In this document: positions 1 to 11,999 of the stretch, in pieces
How the letters are laid out: each line of letters starts with the position of its first letter
Numbering within the stretch: position 1 is the stretch's first letter
Assembly (NCBI GenBank): GCA_036417435.1
Contig: CM070900.1
Coordinates: 117,320,315-117,384,314, forward strand
Direction of reading: 5' to 3'
DNA length: 64,000 nt
Source: Inia geoffrensis
Taxonomy: Eukaryota > Chordata > Mammalia > Artiodactyla > Iniidae
Made by a program: the position numbers and the translations under genes
Notes under the pieces: generated by a model
The model's database searches: none
Seen by the model: the letters and a program-made list of their open reading frames with translations, nothing else
What the model was told of the DNA's origin: nothing

Positions 1-705
1 ATGATAGTTATTTCTGGTGTTCCTCGTAGTCTGTTTTCCTCAGTCACTGCATTCCAATCCAAGTTTTCCACAATATTTCCTGTGTTGTTTTCTCTTCATG
101 GTCTTTACACCACTCCCAATGACAGTTTTCATTAGCATGAGTCAGTTTTGCTTTAATAGTTACTCTAAGCATTGAACAGTGATGGTGGATGTATCAGGGC
201 TGACATGTTCCATCAATCTAGGATAGTTGAAAAGGAATGGTTAAATTGATACCCTAAAGTTTGATTTTTCTTCAATCAATACTTTTTGTTGATTTAAGCA
301 AACTGCTTGGTACAGATGTCTCAAAGTCCCCAGACAGCCTCTGGGAAAACTCAGCACATCTTGAATAAAAATGTGTTGGAGAAAAGAAAATGATACCCAG
401 GGTCCAAACAGGTGCGTCAGGCAATGCATTTAATGAAGTTGCTAAATTTTGATTGTGCAAAACGGGGCTTCAGTAGGAGAAAAGAAAAAAACCCCAAACC
501 AGGAAAGATACCTACATATGTGATTACAACAATTGCAATATATGCGCATTGCTGTCTTTAGGGAACAATGAATTATTCTAATAAATCCTACATCTATTGT
601 GGAGAAAGAAATTCTATATTAATAGTGTCAGTTTAGAGAAAAATGATATTAAAATGGCTGAACATTTGGGAATAAAAACAAAAATACCCTACACTTAAAA
701 TCCTG
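1..705. other. unique AT-rich sequence, no gene seen
   Basis: I recognise no repeat family and no coding signal here. The two overlapping reverse-strand frames of about 60 codons at 241-460 have no recognisable domain and look like chance open frames. Confidence 0.6.
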
Positions 706-1055
706 AGACTTCCTTGGGGGCTCAGTGCTTAAGAATCTGCCTGCCAATGCAGGGGAACGGGTTCGATCCCTGGTCTGGGAAGATTGCACATGCCGTGGAG
801 CAGCTAGGCCCATGCACCACAACTACTGAGCCTGCACTCCAGAGCCCACGAGCCACAACTACTGAGCCCACGCCACAACTACTGAAGCCCACGCACCTAG
901 AGCCCACACTCTGCAACAAGAGAAGTCACTGCAATGAGAAGCCTGCGCACTGCAAGGAAGAGTAGGCCCCACTCACCGCAACTAGAGAAAGCCCACAGGC
1001 AGCAATGAAGACCCAACGCAGCCAAAAATAAATAAATAAATTTATTTAAAAAAAC
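706..1055 (+). mobile_element. CHR-type tRNA-derived SINE (long form)
   Basis: The element opens with a diverged 'acttccttgggggctcag' and carries a tRNA-like box B ('gggttcgatccc'). A GC-rich body follows with repeated 'cacaactactgagccc' units, then an (aaat)n and A-rich tail. This is the long CHR form, also seen at 28023, 38824, 47571 and 49752. The copy is fairly diverged and I could not define a target-site duplication. The 83-codon forward frame across it is a by-product of the SINE. Confidence 0.9.
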
Positions 1056-1784
1056 CTCTTTTAGTCATTTGCTGAAAAGATAATTCTTTCTTGTGATAAA
1101 ACCGCCCAGAAATTGTACCTTTAGGAAATGAAGGGGAAGAAGCAATTGAGGCAGCATGGTAGTTAGCCAGACCAGAGCAGGGAGTTTTCAGACTGGGCTC
1201 TAGGATCCCTAAGGTGTCAAGTCACAGGGGCTGGCATGTGGGGCTCACACTGGTGAGGCCCCATCCCCCCATGACTCTCCCCATTCCTATCTACCATCAC
1301 CATCCTCAACCTAGGAGGGTAATTATAATTAAATCTGTTTTGTATATTAGGTTTGTTTCAGAAAGCTCTTTAAAAAAGAGAAAACTGTTATTTTAGAACA
1401 TCAAAAAAAAAAGGATCCGAAGTTATAATAGGCCCTTAACCTACTGTGCCTAGTTATTCCATATTATAAAGGTGGATAAGGCCAGAAACATGGGACAAAG
1501 TCAGGCATATGTAAATCAGAACATGACAGAAATGTGCACGTGTTTGTAACACCTTTCATTTACATGTTTGAGTTGTCCCATCATTCAAAATAAGGGTGCG
1601 TATATATAAACGTGCCCCATAAATCAATGTGTATATCTTTCATTTCTATGTGATTCATTTGGTTCTTTAGAAAATATACTGGATCTTATTTCAATGCTAT
1701 CCTGTTCCCTGTCATATTTTTCATTCCATGATGTGTTTATTTTATATCCTGTGTAAGTTATGTATCCAATCATAATAATTATCT
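1056..1784. other. unique sequence between two SINEs
   Basis: No gene or clear repeat is recognised. A short purine run with an A-stretch lies near 1402-1415. Confidence 0.55.
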
Positions 1785-1908
1785 GGGAATTCTGTGGAGG
1801 TCCAGTGGTTAGGACTCCATACTTTCATTGCTAAGGGCATAGGTTCGATTCCTGATTGGGGAAGTAAGATCCCTCATGCTGTGCATTGTGGCCAAAAAAA
1901 AAAAAAAA
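1785..1908 (+). mobile_element. short CHR-type SINE
   Basis: This is a 120-bp tRNA-related SINE. It begins 'gggaattctgtggaggtcc', has a box B-like 'aggttcgattcc' near 1842-1853, and ends 'tgtggcc' plus an A-tail of about 15. It matches the short cetartiodactyl form that lacks the GC-rich body. It is diverged, so probably older than the copies at 6758 and 35823. Confidence 0.85.
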
Positions 1909-2974
1909 TTAACATTGATAGGAGTCTAATTGTATTCTATGGTGTTTCTGATGATTCTTTCTTGTGGTAAATTATTTAATCACATGCAGTTTTGGATTGT
2001 GAGATTATATTTGGCTGGGCTTTCTCTGGGAATCCAATAAGGCCTGGTTAACGTTGCACTTGCTTTAAGTGTCCCAGTGAGCCAAGTCCACTGTAGACTA
2101 ATTTTCAGTCTGGAGTTTCTGGACCACACACAGTAAGTATAAATTTGAACCTCAAATCTGTGTGAAGGAAGGTATGTAGCTACAGATTCACAGGAGAGAT
2201 TTTTTTTTTTTTTCCCGTTCACAGCCTAGGCTGAAATAGACAATTTCCTTCACTTTCTTTGTGGAAAGATTTTTCTCTCTTGGTCCACATTTTCACTAAA
2301 GGTGTAGCCCTGCCAATGTCCAAATCTTATGCTGAGGTTCTCAATTCTCTCAACTTTGTAGGTCAAGGTCACACCTCCTATCCCTGGTGTATCTCTTACA
2401 GTACAAGAGCAGCAAACATTCTCAGAACTGTTGTAAATTCTGGTTTCCAACTTCTATGTTTTGAGCCCCTGAGGACTTCTTTTTTTGTGTGTGTGTGAAT
2501 TCGGCTAAGCGTTTAGAAGGATATTTGTTATCATGTGTTTTGTACTGGAAAGCTTTTAGGATGTCTTGTGCCTAATATTTCCTTCAAGTGGAAATCAATC
2601 AAAATCCAATAGCACTATTTTAAAGATACTCAGAGAAGGCAGACATAGAATTGTACATTTAAAACTATATAACTTAGAATCATAAAAAAATTGGACAACC
2701 ATAAAGAAATCTTCAATCATTACTTCTTCTACACAGGAGCAATTTGAGTTGTCTATCTTTATACAGTCAATAGTTCAAAGTTCCCAGGGTGTTGAAATTA
2801 ATACTGAAATTTTAAAAAAAATATGAAGGAACAACATAACAAAATATAACTAACTTTACATTTCTGAGGACATTCAACAACAAAAACAGCTATCTACTGA
2901 CATCATCATTTCATAAAAGGAAGAATATTTTAATAGAAAAACTCAAGGAAGGAGGAAATCTCAGAAATCTCACG
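1909..2974. other. unique sequence with poly-T tract
   Basis: No gene is recognised. A poly-T run at about 2201-2213 and AT-rich DNA precede the L1 insertion. The opposed short frames at 1980-2500 show no domain and no conserved pattern. Confidence 0.5.
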
Positions 2975-4390
2975 CAGAGGCAAGAATATACAGTGGAGAA
3001 AAGACAGCCTCTTCAATAAGTGGTGCTGGGAAAACTGGACAGCTACATGTAAAAGAATGAAATTAGAACACTTCCTAATACCATACACAAAAATAAACTC
3101 AAAATGGACTGAAGACCTAAATGTAAGGCCAGACACTATAAAACTCTTAGAGGAAAACATAGGCAGAACACTCTATGACATAAATCACAGCAAGATCCTT
3201 TTTGACCCATCTCCTAGAGGAATGGAAATAAAAACAAAAATAAACAAATGGGACCTAATGAAATGTAAAAGCTTTTGCATAGCAAAGGAAACCATAAAAA
3301 GATGAAAAGACAACCCTCAGAACGGGAGAAAATATTTGCAAATGAAGCAACTGACAAAGGATTCATCTCCAAAATATACAAGCAGCTCATGCAGCTCAAT
3401 ATCAAAAAAACAAGCTGATCCAAAAATGGGCGGAAGATCTAAATAGACATTTCTCTGAAGAAGACATACAGATTGCCAACAGACACATGAAAAGATGCTC
3501 GACATCACTAATCATTAGAGAAATGCAAATCAAAACCACTATGAGATATCACCTCACACGGGTCAGAATGGCCATCATCAAAATATCTAGAAACAATAAA
3601 TGCTGGAGAGAGTGTGGAGGAAAGGGAACCCTCTTGCACTGTTGGTGGGAATGTAAGTTGATACAGTCACTATGGAGAACAGTATGGAGGTTCCTTAAAA
3701 AACTACAAATAGAACTACCATATGACCCAGAAATCCCACTACTGGGCATATACCCTGAGAAAACTATAACTCAAAAAGAGTCATGTACTGTAATGTTCAT
3801 TGCAGCACTATTTACAATAGCCAGGACATGGAAGCAGCCTAAATGTCCATTGACAAATGAATGGATAAAGAAGATGTGGCACATATATACAATGGAATAG
3901 TACTCAGCCATAAAAGGGAACGAAATTGAGTTATTTGTAGTGAGGTGGATGGACCTAGAGTCTGTCATACAGAGTGAAGTAAGAAAGAGAAAAACAAATA
4001 CCATGTGCTAACACATATATATGGAATCTAGAGAGATGATACTGATGGGCCTAGTGGCAAGGCAGGAATAAAGACTCAGATGTAGAGAACGGACTTGAGG
4101 ACACAGTGGGTAAGGGGATGTTGGGATGTAGTGAGAGAGTAGCATTGACATATATACACTACACACTGTAAACAGATAGCTAGTGGGAAGCAGCCACATA
4201 GTGCAGGGAGATCAGCTTGGTGCTTTGTGCCCACCTAGAGGGGTGGGATAGGGAGGGTGGGAGGAAGGCTCAAGAGGGAGGGGATATGGGGATATATGTA
4301 TACGTATAGCTGATTCACTTTGTTGTACAGCAGAAACTAATGCACCATCGTAAAGCAATTATACTCCAATAAAGATGTATTAAAAAAAAA
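2975..4390 (+). mobile_element. 5'-truncated L1 retrotransposon (ORF2 3' part, 3'UTR, A-tail)
   Basis: The left part encodes the ORF2 C-terminal region, with recognisable translations such as the MRYHLT and LLHCWWECK segments and a cysteine/histidine-rich patch. A 137-codon stretch (3487-3900) stays open and then meets a TAG where ORF2 would continue with the conserved YYSAIK motif. The 3'UTR follows and ends in an ATTAAA-like tail at 4378-4390. The sequences flanking the two ends, 'aaatctcacg' (2965) and 'aaatctcatg' (4388), look like a target-site duplication. This supports classic target-primed insertion with 5' truncation. Several frameshifts and stops make it inactive. Confidence 0.93.
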
Positions 4391-4834
4391 TCTCATGTAT
4401 ATAGTAGCATGCCATCTGTCTCTGTCTTTCTGTCTCTCAAGCAGATTAGTCCAAACTGTTTTCTCTATTTTCCAATGGTGCAGTGGTGATGGGGATCCAA
4501 GTTGTTCATAGTCTTTTCTGCTGATGATATAGTAGAACCTGTTCCGAACATTCTGACAAGGTAGTTCACTCAGGCACAAAATGTATTTTGGCTGCCTCTA
4601 GGATGTCCCGGAAATGCACATCGTGCTAATCAGTTTCATTTGGCATCAGAGAAGGTGATAGCTAGAAAGGAGCCCTAGAATTTATTGTTGCCTCCCAAGA
4701 TTTATCTAGGTTTCTATGACTTGACCCAGATATTTATGCTTAGGTGATTTTGTCAAAAACACAAAGTGACCTTGTCACAAATCAGATAGCAGATCTTTTA
4801 ACACTCTATTAGAGGCTCTCTGAAGTAGGGAAAT
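4391..4834. other. unique sequence right of the L1
   Basis: No gene or repeat recognised. Confidence 0.5.
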
Positions 4835-5005
4835 TTGAGTTAACATTTATTGAATACTTCATATGTTTCAAACAGGATAGTAAGATTTTTACATGTATAT
4901 GCCATTTAATCCGTAAATAACCTCGATGGTGCATGAGTCTACTGCGTGGTAACACGGTAGGGTTTAAAACTTACTGTGCTAAGGAGTAGATGAAAGTGGG
5001 TGCTG
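4835..5005 (-). repeat. MIR SINE fragment (ancient)
   Basis: The reverse-complement MIR pattern is legible: 'acatttattgaatacttc', then 'gccatttaat', then a degraded core. It is weakly conserved, so the edges are approximate. Confidence 0.5.
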
Positions 5006-5224
5006 GCTCTTGGCCACTCAGACGTTCACTCAGTCCTTCCCCAGTGGACGTTGTCAGAGGAAGTGCTATACCCAGGGTGTGTGAGCTCACAAGTGAAAGT
5101 AACTAGATGCCTGCAGAGTACAACTCACAAAAAAGGAAGACAATTGTGGCGTCTGTTAGCTAACAGAAAACGGTTAGCTTTCTACAGAATTAATTCACCC
5201 TTCTTGCTAAAGTTGGACATTTCC

Positions 5225-5605
5225 AAGCCTCCCACTTAGTTAGGTATGGCTGTGTGATTAAGTTTTCATCACTGGGACATAAACAGAAATGATGTGTGTT
5301 ATTTCTGTTCTTGAGTCTTAAGGTGCTAGACATGCCTCCTGCAGACTTTCTTGCCCCTTTCATTGCCTGAGACCCTGACTTGGTGGCAACCCATCTTCAG
5401 CTATGCAGATGGTTCCGGTGATCTGGGGATGGCTGGGTAGCACAGTGGGAGGAATCCAGTGTTCCGAATGATCATGTGGGGCAGAGCTGCCCCACTGACC
5501 ATTGCTTTCCCAGATCTGTTAAATGACAAAAATGTGTCTATATTCCTTAAGCCTTTTTGTGTCCTTCTGTAGTGGTAGTTTACACTCATCCTAAACTAAT
5601 GTAAA
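5225..5605 (+). repeat. ancient LTR-like fragment
   Basis: The order of motifs resembles old mammalian LTRs as I recall them: a 'tgtgattaagttttc' opening, an 'aatgatgtgtgttatttctg' segment, a glutamine/tryptophan-like mid block and a 'gagctgccccactgacc' block. No partner LTR or interior is seen. Other ancient interspersed repeats could give the same impression. Confidence 0.35.
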
Positions 5606-6544
5606 AACAACTGTACAATAGATATATGATCTAAAGCAGATTATTGAAGCAGAATTATCATGAATTTAAAAAAAGCATGATACCTGAGGAGATTAGTGAA
5701 GAGAGTAACAAAATGAAATAATAAGAAATGGTAACAAAATGGAGATGTAGGTATCAAAGTGACTTGCTTTTTCACCTTTCTGCTTTCTCTGGAAGTCACA
5801 TGTACCTTTTGAGTCATGAGTGTCTCTCATCCATCCTCTTTCCTCCTTTCCCAAATTTTTGACATCTCATCTGCTGTCATTTTCCTCTCCTGTTTGTCCT
5901 GTGAGTTCTTTTCTTTTATATTCCTCTGATGTCCTTTTAGGAGGAAATATGGATAAGGCAAATGTGCTTACATTCCATGTTTGATTGGAAGGCTCAGGTT
6001 CCTCTTATAGATCTTGTTTTTTGGATCATAAATGCATTTTACACGTGTGCATTTTCCATAGTGTAAACTGCTTTTATAAAACAAAATTTATAAATATCTG
6101 TTGGAATTTAGGGAAGGGTTAAGTAAACTATGGTTTCCACAGGTTGGAATATTACATGGTCATTAGAAATTGTTTATTAAGGGTTTTTAATGACAAGAAA
6201 ATATTCATGTTAATTTAAAAAACTTGTACAAAATTGTATATACATTATGTATCTCTAGTATGTATAACATAAAACATGCACAGGGTAAAGATCAGTAGAA
6301 AATCTGGCAAACTACTTTGTGAAATCTAGGAGCTGAGGTTACCTTTCTTTAGTATTTTCTGATTTTCTTTCCCTTAAATGTTTACTGCTCTGCTAAACAA
6401 GCAAATATGAATCAATTGTTCATTGAATTTACTCCCAACTTTTAAAAGGCCATCTTAGATGATTTGCCTCTATTAAAAGTTTGTGGATAAGTCATATATT
6501 TCTCTTTGACCTGTACACTATCTGAAGCTCTGTGATATAGAGCA
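5606..6544. other. unique AT-rich sequence
   Basis: Pyrimidine-rich stretches occur at 5760-5940. No gene or named repeat is recognised. Confidence 0.5.
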
Positions 6545-7020
6545 GAGGTTGGTAGGTTACAGCCTGCAGGCCAAATGTGGCTTTTTCCTGTTTTTCGTAA
6601 ATAAAGTTTCATTGGAACCCAGCCACACACATTCACTTATGTGTTGTCCATGGCTGCTTTCATGCTATAATGGCAGAGTTGAGTCGTGTGACAGAGATTA
6701 TATGGCCTGCAAGACCTAAAATATTTACTCTCTGAGTCTTTACAAAAAAATTTTGCTGGGCTTCCCTGGTGGCTCAGTGGTTGAGGGTCCGCCTGCCGAT
6801 GTAGGGGACACGGGTTCATGCCCCAGTCTGGGAAGATCCCACATGCCGCGGAGCGGCTGGGCCCGTGAGCCATGGCCGCTGAGCCTGCGCGTCCGGAGCC
6901 TGTGCTCCGCAACGGGAGAGGCCACAACAGTGAGAGGCCCGCGTACCGCAAAAAAAAAAAAAGAAAAAAAAACAAAACCAAAACAAAACAAAAAAAACTT
7001 TGCTGATCCCTAGTGTAGTG
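6545..7020 (+). mobile_element. hAT/MER-type nonautonomous DNA transposon, split by a SINE
   Basis: Left terminus 'cagaggttggtaggtta' and right terminus 'tttgctgatccctagtg' are imperfect inverted repeats. The body carries the well-known 'aataaagtttcattggaa' and 'tatggcctgcaagacctaaa' blocks. It is a short MITE with no transposase. The CHR SINE at 6758-6997 interrupts it near the right end. I recognise the consensus but will not commit to a MER number. Confidence 0.75.
6758..6997 (+). mobile_element. CHR SINE inserted in a DNA transposon relic
   Basis: This is a well-preserved cetacean CHR copy: 'gggcttccctggtggctcag', box B-like 'acgggttcatgcccc', a GC-rich body ('cgcgtccggagcctg') and a mixed A-tail with 'aacaaaac' units. 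It is bounded by short repeats 'ttttgct' (6751) and 'ctttgct' (6998). It lies inside the MITE at 6545-7020, so it is younger than that element. The 86-codon frame on the same strand is not a gene. Confidence 0.95.
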
Positions 7021-7599
7021 GAAGAATTGCTTTGTCATGTCTTACACATAATGTATGCACCTGTTCCAAAGTAACTTTTTAGAGGCCTTCTAAGATGAGC
7101 TGAACTTTCTCACAGTGCTACAGTGGATTATTCTTAATAACTTGAAAAGCATTCAAATTATTATTCAATTCTTAATAATTTGAAAGCATGTCAATTTAAA
7201 TCAATTCAGCAAAAATTTAGAAAGGCCCCACTGTGAAGTGAGATGTTATACTAACCATAATGGTGGGTGGGGTAATAGTGAAATAAAAGAAAAATGAAAA
7301 TTTCCTGGCCATAAAATTTTCACAGTCTCTAGTTCTGGGAGAATTGAAGTTCTGACTTGATCATTTAGGTTCCCAAAGAATCGACTCCTGGGTGATTTGT
7401 ATTCTTATAAAAATGGAAAGAATGGATTTAAATGCTGGACACAAACTTTTGTGCTGATAGAACTTTTGCTTGTGCATGTAGGCAGTGGTGTGCATATTGT
7501 CATCGACTGAACTCTTTCTAAACACTCTGTCCCACTCTCCAAATAGGCCTCCTAATGACCTTTTAGGGGGATCTCCTTTCCGGCTGAAAGTTCCCACCA
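7021..7599. other. unique sequence
   Basis: No recognised gene. The 78-codon reverse frame (7361-7597) and the forward frame opposite it show no known motif. Confidence 0.5.
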
Positions 7600-7765
7600 G
7601 TAGAAACCTGATGAGTTATTACTGCTACAATGCTCCAGGAGGGCAGAGACCCACCCGCCTTGCTCACAATTTTATTCCTTGTATCTAGTGATGTGACTTC
7701 TAAGAATAGGTGGTGATTCAGTAGTACTTCATTAACAAATAAATACATAAATGAGTGAAAGGATC
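7600..7765 (+). repeat. L2 LINE 3' end fragment
   Basis: The order 'ctccaggagggcagagac', then 'ttgtatct', then 'aacaaataaatacataaatgag' follows the L2 3' terminus. There the full consensus reads as a growth of 'gcagggac ... aataaatatttgttgaatga'. It is diverged. Confidence 0.6.
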
Positions 7766-7843
7766 TGGCTAGTCTTTTTCTTTTAGCATGTTACCACAAT
7801 TTAGATGTAATTAAGGAGCTGATACTGGGCTGGCATAGAGACC

Positions 7844-7892
7844 TTGCTTAAAAAAAAAAAAAAAAGCCTTGCTTAAAAAAAAAAAAAAAAAG
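7844..7892. repeat. tandem duplication of 'ccttgctt' plus A-run
   Basis: The unit 'ccttgctt' followed by about 17 A occurs twice back to back. It may be replication slippage of an A-rich tail. Confidence 0.85.
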
Positions 7893-8569
7893 TCAAACAA
7901 ATTTTCATATTGTTTTCCAAAGTGAATCTCTGTATAAAAACTGCTATGGTCAGCTTAATGCAATAATGATTATCGTTAATTCTACTAATACTGGTACTTA
8001 TATGGTGCTTAATGTTTCCCAACATGACAACTTAGTTTGCTTTTATATTTTAATAAAAGACAAATAAATTGAACTCGGTTTATTTAACAGACATCTTAAA
8101 ATATCTATCACATGAAATTCACCCTGATTTGCTGCGCTCAGAAATGCAAATTTGGAAAAGATCTCAGAGACTTCTAATATCTTGGCTTATTTCTGCTAGG
8201 GAAAAATCTAAGGCATCACTTTCCAGAATAAGCAAAAATTGTGTCTTTTTGAAGCAATCCCAACTTGTCTTTTAGCAGGACTGCAAACACAGTCACCACA
8301 TTAGGAGATAGTTTGTTTTACCCTGATTTCAAAGGATATTGGTTTACTTTGTATTCCCAACTTGCAGTGTGGTCTAGAGCTGCTACTGTTGAGACTCTGC
8401 TGAAGTTCTTTTAACTAACCTCAGATTGTGCTTTAACCAGTTTTCCACATTGCAGCTTAATTTTTACAATTGGCTGACCTAGATATGATGCTTGTCTATT
8501 TCTGCAAGAATCCCCCATGTGTCAACACATATCTTAAAAAATAAACAATTTCTTCTGCTAGATAATAAA
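7893..8569. other. unique AT-rich sequence
   Basis: The 68-codon forward frame at 8069-8275 has no recognisable domain. Nothing else is seen. Confidence 0.5.
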
Positions 8570-8790
8570 GACTTTTAGAACTGGAAGAGATCTCAGAAAT
8601 TAACTCATTCAAGTCATTCCTAGTAACAGTGCCCTGATAGGGAATCACCTAGGTTGAGTATGATTTAAGTTTACAAATACTTGTGAACCTACTGTGTGCC
8701 AGATTCTTTGATGCACCTTCATTCCATTTACAAATCTAGTGATAGAAAATTCCTAACATCATAAGAGAGACTGTTTAATACTCTGGCAGC
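8570..8790. repeat. MIR/L3-like ancient fragments
   Basis: 'agaactggaagagatctcag' at 8578-8597 resembles an old mammalian SINE/LINE block. It is followed by 'cctactgtgtgccagattc' (8689), typical of reverse-strand MIR/L2. Both are short and eroded. Confidence 0.4.
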
Positions 8791-10574
8791 TCTGATTGTT
8801 AAAAACTTATACTCTAGGTTGTATATTAATATATTCTTCTTGCAAATCTCAATCATTGACCTAGTTCCAGTAAGCTGAATTCTTCTACTAAATGGCAGAC
8901 ATTCATACAGATGAAGACAGCTGTTATGTCATCTGTGAATCTTGAATAATCCCAAACTCTGGGGCTTCCTAGAACAATTTGAAGACCAGTATGGAATGGG
9001 TCTATTGAATTGTACATTTTCATTTTTTTTCTTTGACATATTAAATGAATGCCTTTTTAGAAAAAGCTTTGATGAGTTAAATGAAAAAAATTTTGATATT
9101 CTGAAAGCAGTAATGCTCTTATCAAATATTCCGCCATTTTAAGCATCAATAAGCAGGTTTAGTAGCATGTAAACTAGAGATTATATCATTTATGTCAAAT
9201 TCTACTTTATGACACTCTTTTATGATTGTCCCTCTGTGAAACCTAAGATAGGCCTTGAATTGTCCCTGACCCAAATGCTGTTCTCCTTTTCTTTTTTCTT
9301 TTAATTAAAAAAATATGTTGGAAACCAAGTTTTCCATCATCATGCATACAAAGAATGATAAAATCTGATCACACTTAACTCTGGGGAAGAAAGGTAGGGT
9401 ATTTAAATAGGGCAGGCAATTCCTCTTTCTCTTCCACAGTGAGTTTGTGTTAGGTGTGAGTTAGCTGCCTTCCCAGGGGCCACAGTGATCCCGTAGCTCT
9501 CATAGTGGGAGCCTCTCACTGCCCTGATTGTAATTTTAGTATTTAGATAGACATATTTTCCCAACGACATGATTCCTAAACACAAGCCAAGTCCATCATC
9601 TGGTCCTTAACTGAGGAAAAAACACTGGAGTCAGTGCAAGGAAGGGAAGCACCAGTGTTGCATTTAGATGTCACTAGACTCTACTTTGTCGTTAATTTGT
9701 GGAATTTTTTTCCCCCTAATTCTGACTGTATTTCTTCTTTGTTTTGACTTTAAAACTTATCCACAATAAGATAAGCTTTAGACTAAAGGCTAATAATTTT
9801 TTCTTCTTGAATAGTTAGGGAAGCATTTCATAAAACACTTTATTGGGGGAAGAAACACTTTTAATAGAGATCCTAGAAAAGGATGTGACAAGCACTGTAT
9901 TAGCTGTTGAGTAATTGTCAGCTAGACTGAGAAGTGGAAATTCAAGTATTAAAAGCCCATTCAAATCAGAGGAAGAGTTTTGACTTTAAGCTTAACATAT
10001 ATATAGGGATAACTGGACGTTTGGGCTTTTTCTACAAAGATGCAGAAATATATGGATCAGTGGAAATCTCAGCATGTTTCTCAGGAAGTTACTCTCCACC
10101 GGACTGGTCCTGCCAGATAGAGACTTCAAGCAGCAATATGCCAAAGTGCTTGCTCCAGGGAAGTTAGAAGGAAAATAATAAAAAGCAGACCCCTTTAATC
10201 TTTTAATGTCATTGCCTTTTGGGATTTGTGTGTTTCCTAGAAACTCTGAGTGCTTCTCTGAGTGGGAAATGGAGAGATGCAGTAGTCACTTTCCTTGTCA
10301 TTTACAATTTTTTGCTTATAGGAATTTGAGACATGTGACTGACAAGGTGAATATATAGGATAGAGAAGAGAAGTGTTGTTGAGTGATGAGAACCAAATTG
10401 AGTGAATGTTAACTGTTCAACCTCAGGTGTGTTAACCTAGTGAATTTAAGTAAAAACGCTTTTGGTTCTTTTTAATCCTCTAGCTACACAATAAGCACCA
10501 GATTTTAAAGCAAAATGGAATTTCTTTGTCTTAAATATACACATTAGTGCAATAGAAAACTACTGACATTTTCT
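8791..10574. other. long unique stretch, no gene recognised
   Basis: AT-rich DNA with short frames only (longest 77 codons at 9934-10167), none with a known motif. I see no splice-site/frame combination strong enough to call an exon. Confidence 0.5.
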
Positions 10575-10800
10575 TGTTTTCATTTTTATGTAACAAATAC
10601 TTAAGCAGTGTTTACTAAATGCCAGACACTGTTCTAATCACTTGACAGATATTATTTCATTTAATTCTTATAACAACATTTTGAGGTAGGTACTGTTATG
10701 CCCATTTTACAGATGGGGAAACTGATATATGGAGAAGTTAAGTATCTTGCCCAAGGTCATTTGTCTGGTAAGTGGCAAAGCCAGCCTTAGCCTCTTCCAC
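10575..10800 (-). repeat. MIR SINE
   Basis: A clear reverse-strand MIR: 'actaaatgccagacactgttc', 'taattcttataacaac', 'cccattttacagatggggaaact' and 'cttgcccaaggtca'. It is one of the best preserved MIR copies here. Confidence 0.9.
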
Positions 10801-11399
10801 TTAACCCCAGAGTACCAAATAAATAATATTTTAAAATGTGTACTCTGATAAATAAATGGTTGAAGTACTGTTTTAGAGAAGAAAACAAAACACAAAAATC
10901 CTACCACTACAGACAACCAAAAAATAACTAACACATATTTAAGTGCATAGCTGATTTCCCAGAATCACTAGGTTCTAGAAATGAGGCTTAGTGGTGAGCC
11001 CAGTAGCTGATACTGTAGCTACAGGTATGGGGTGGGAGATAAATTGGGTGGTAGAGATTATTAGTTATGGTAATCTAAGGACTTCATTTTTGATGCTCAG
11101 ATGAAGACAGCAGATTAGGATTTGGGCCTAAACAAAGAAGTGAGTTAATCTCCACATAATGTTAGTATTCTCAAAAGTTTACAACTTCAGTGAAAATGGA
11201 AATTTAAAAAAATCTACCACTTTCTTTTGTCCTGGATTCTGGGTGGACTAAAAGAGGTCTTTTTAGAATGTGTAAGCATGGCCTGTGCTTCATGCAAAAG
11301 TGATGATTAAACCCCTAAGATGAGAAATGAACAGGTCTGAATTATTCAAAATGCAGCAAAGAGAGTTACAGTTTGGAGGTTATAAAAGAAGAATGGACG
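10801..11399. other. unique sequence
   Basis: Nothing beyond short chance frames is recognised. Confidence 0.5.
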
Positions 11400-11930
11400 G
11401 TAAAATGAGAAGATTCAACAGATGCCTAATAGGACTTCCTGAGGGAAAGAATGGAGACAATGGGGGAGAGCTTTCCAGTATTACAGTGAGTCCCAAGGGT
11501 GATAAATAAAACTTTTCTCATACCTAGATATATCACAGTAAAACTGCAAAACACCAAAGACCAAGAGAGAAATCTTAAAAGCTACAATAGAGAAAAGAGG
11601 GATTATCTGTAAAAGAATTTAAACTAATCTAAAATGTAGACTTCTCAATAATAATAAGAAGCTAGAAAGTAATGGAAAGTGTTCAAAGGGTGAAAGAAAT
11701 TAACCATCAACCTAGAAATACTTATCCAGCCAAACTCCTAACTACTCAGGAGTTAGAGGAAAATATATTTTCAAACAAAAAGAGCATCTACTACAGCAAG
11801 AAGGAAAATTGAACCTAGGAGAGAGAACTAAGGTGTAAGAAAGTTGAGAAAATAAATTTGTAAACTTGTCTATAAATCTAAATAGATATTGACTATAAGT
11901 TAATAGATACTGAATAATTTGAGGAAGTTC
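11400..11930 (+). mobile_element. HAL1/L1M relic with ORF1-like remnant
   Basis: Translated pieces follow the L1/HAL1 ORF1 RNA-binding region, with a 'GLPEGKN' segment near 11430-11460. The block 'aaactgcaaaacaccaaag' and 'atcttaaaagctac' comes next, and then 'tcaacctagaaatactta'. HAL1 elements carry only an ORF1-like gene, and no ORF2 is found beside this piece. It is broken by a stop after about 60 codons and several indels. An L1M fragment is the alternative. Confidence 0.65.
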
Positions 11931-11999
11931 ACATAAAGTAGAAACAGAATGCTTAATTTATAAAGGGAAGAAAGAATAGAATTGAAGCATTTTGCATTC

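Noticed and set aside
706..1055. tRNA gene
   Set aside because: The box A/B similarity is only the tRNA-derived head of a CHR SINE. No cloverleaf or CCA-side stem is present.
6753..7013. 86-codon frame and similar frames at 17870, 25288, 35788 and 39024
   Set aside because: All lie in CHR SINEs. The GC-rich SINE body is open in several frames, which explains their similar translations.
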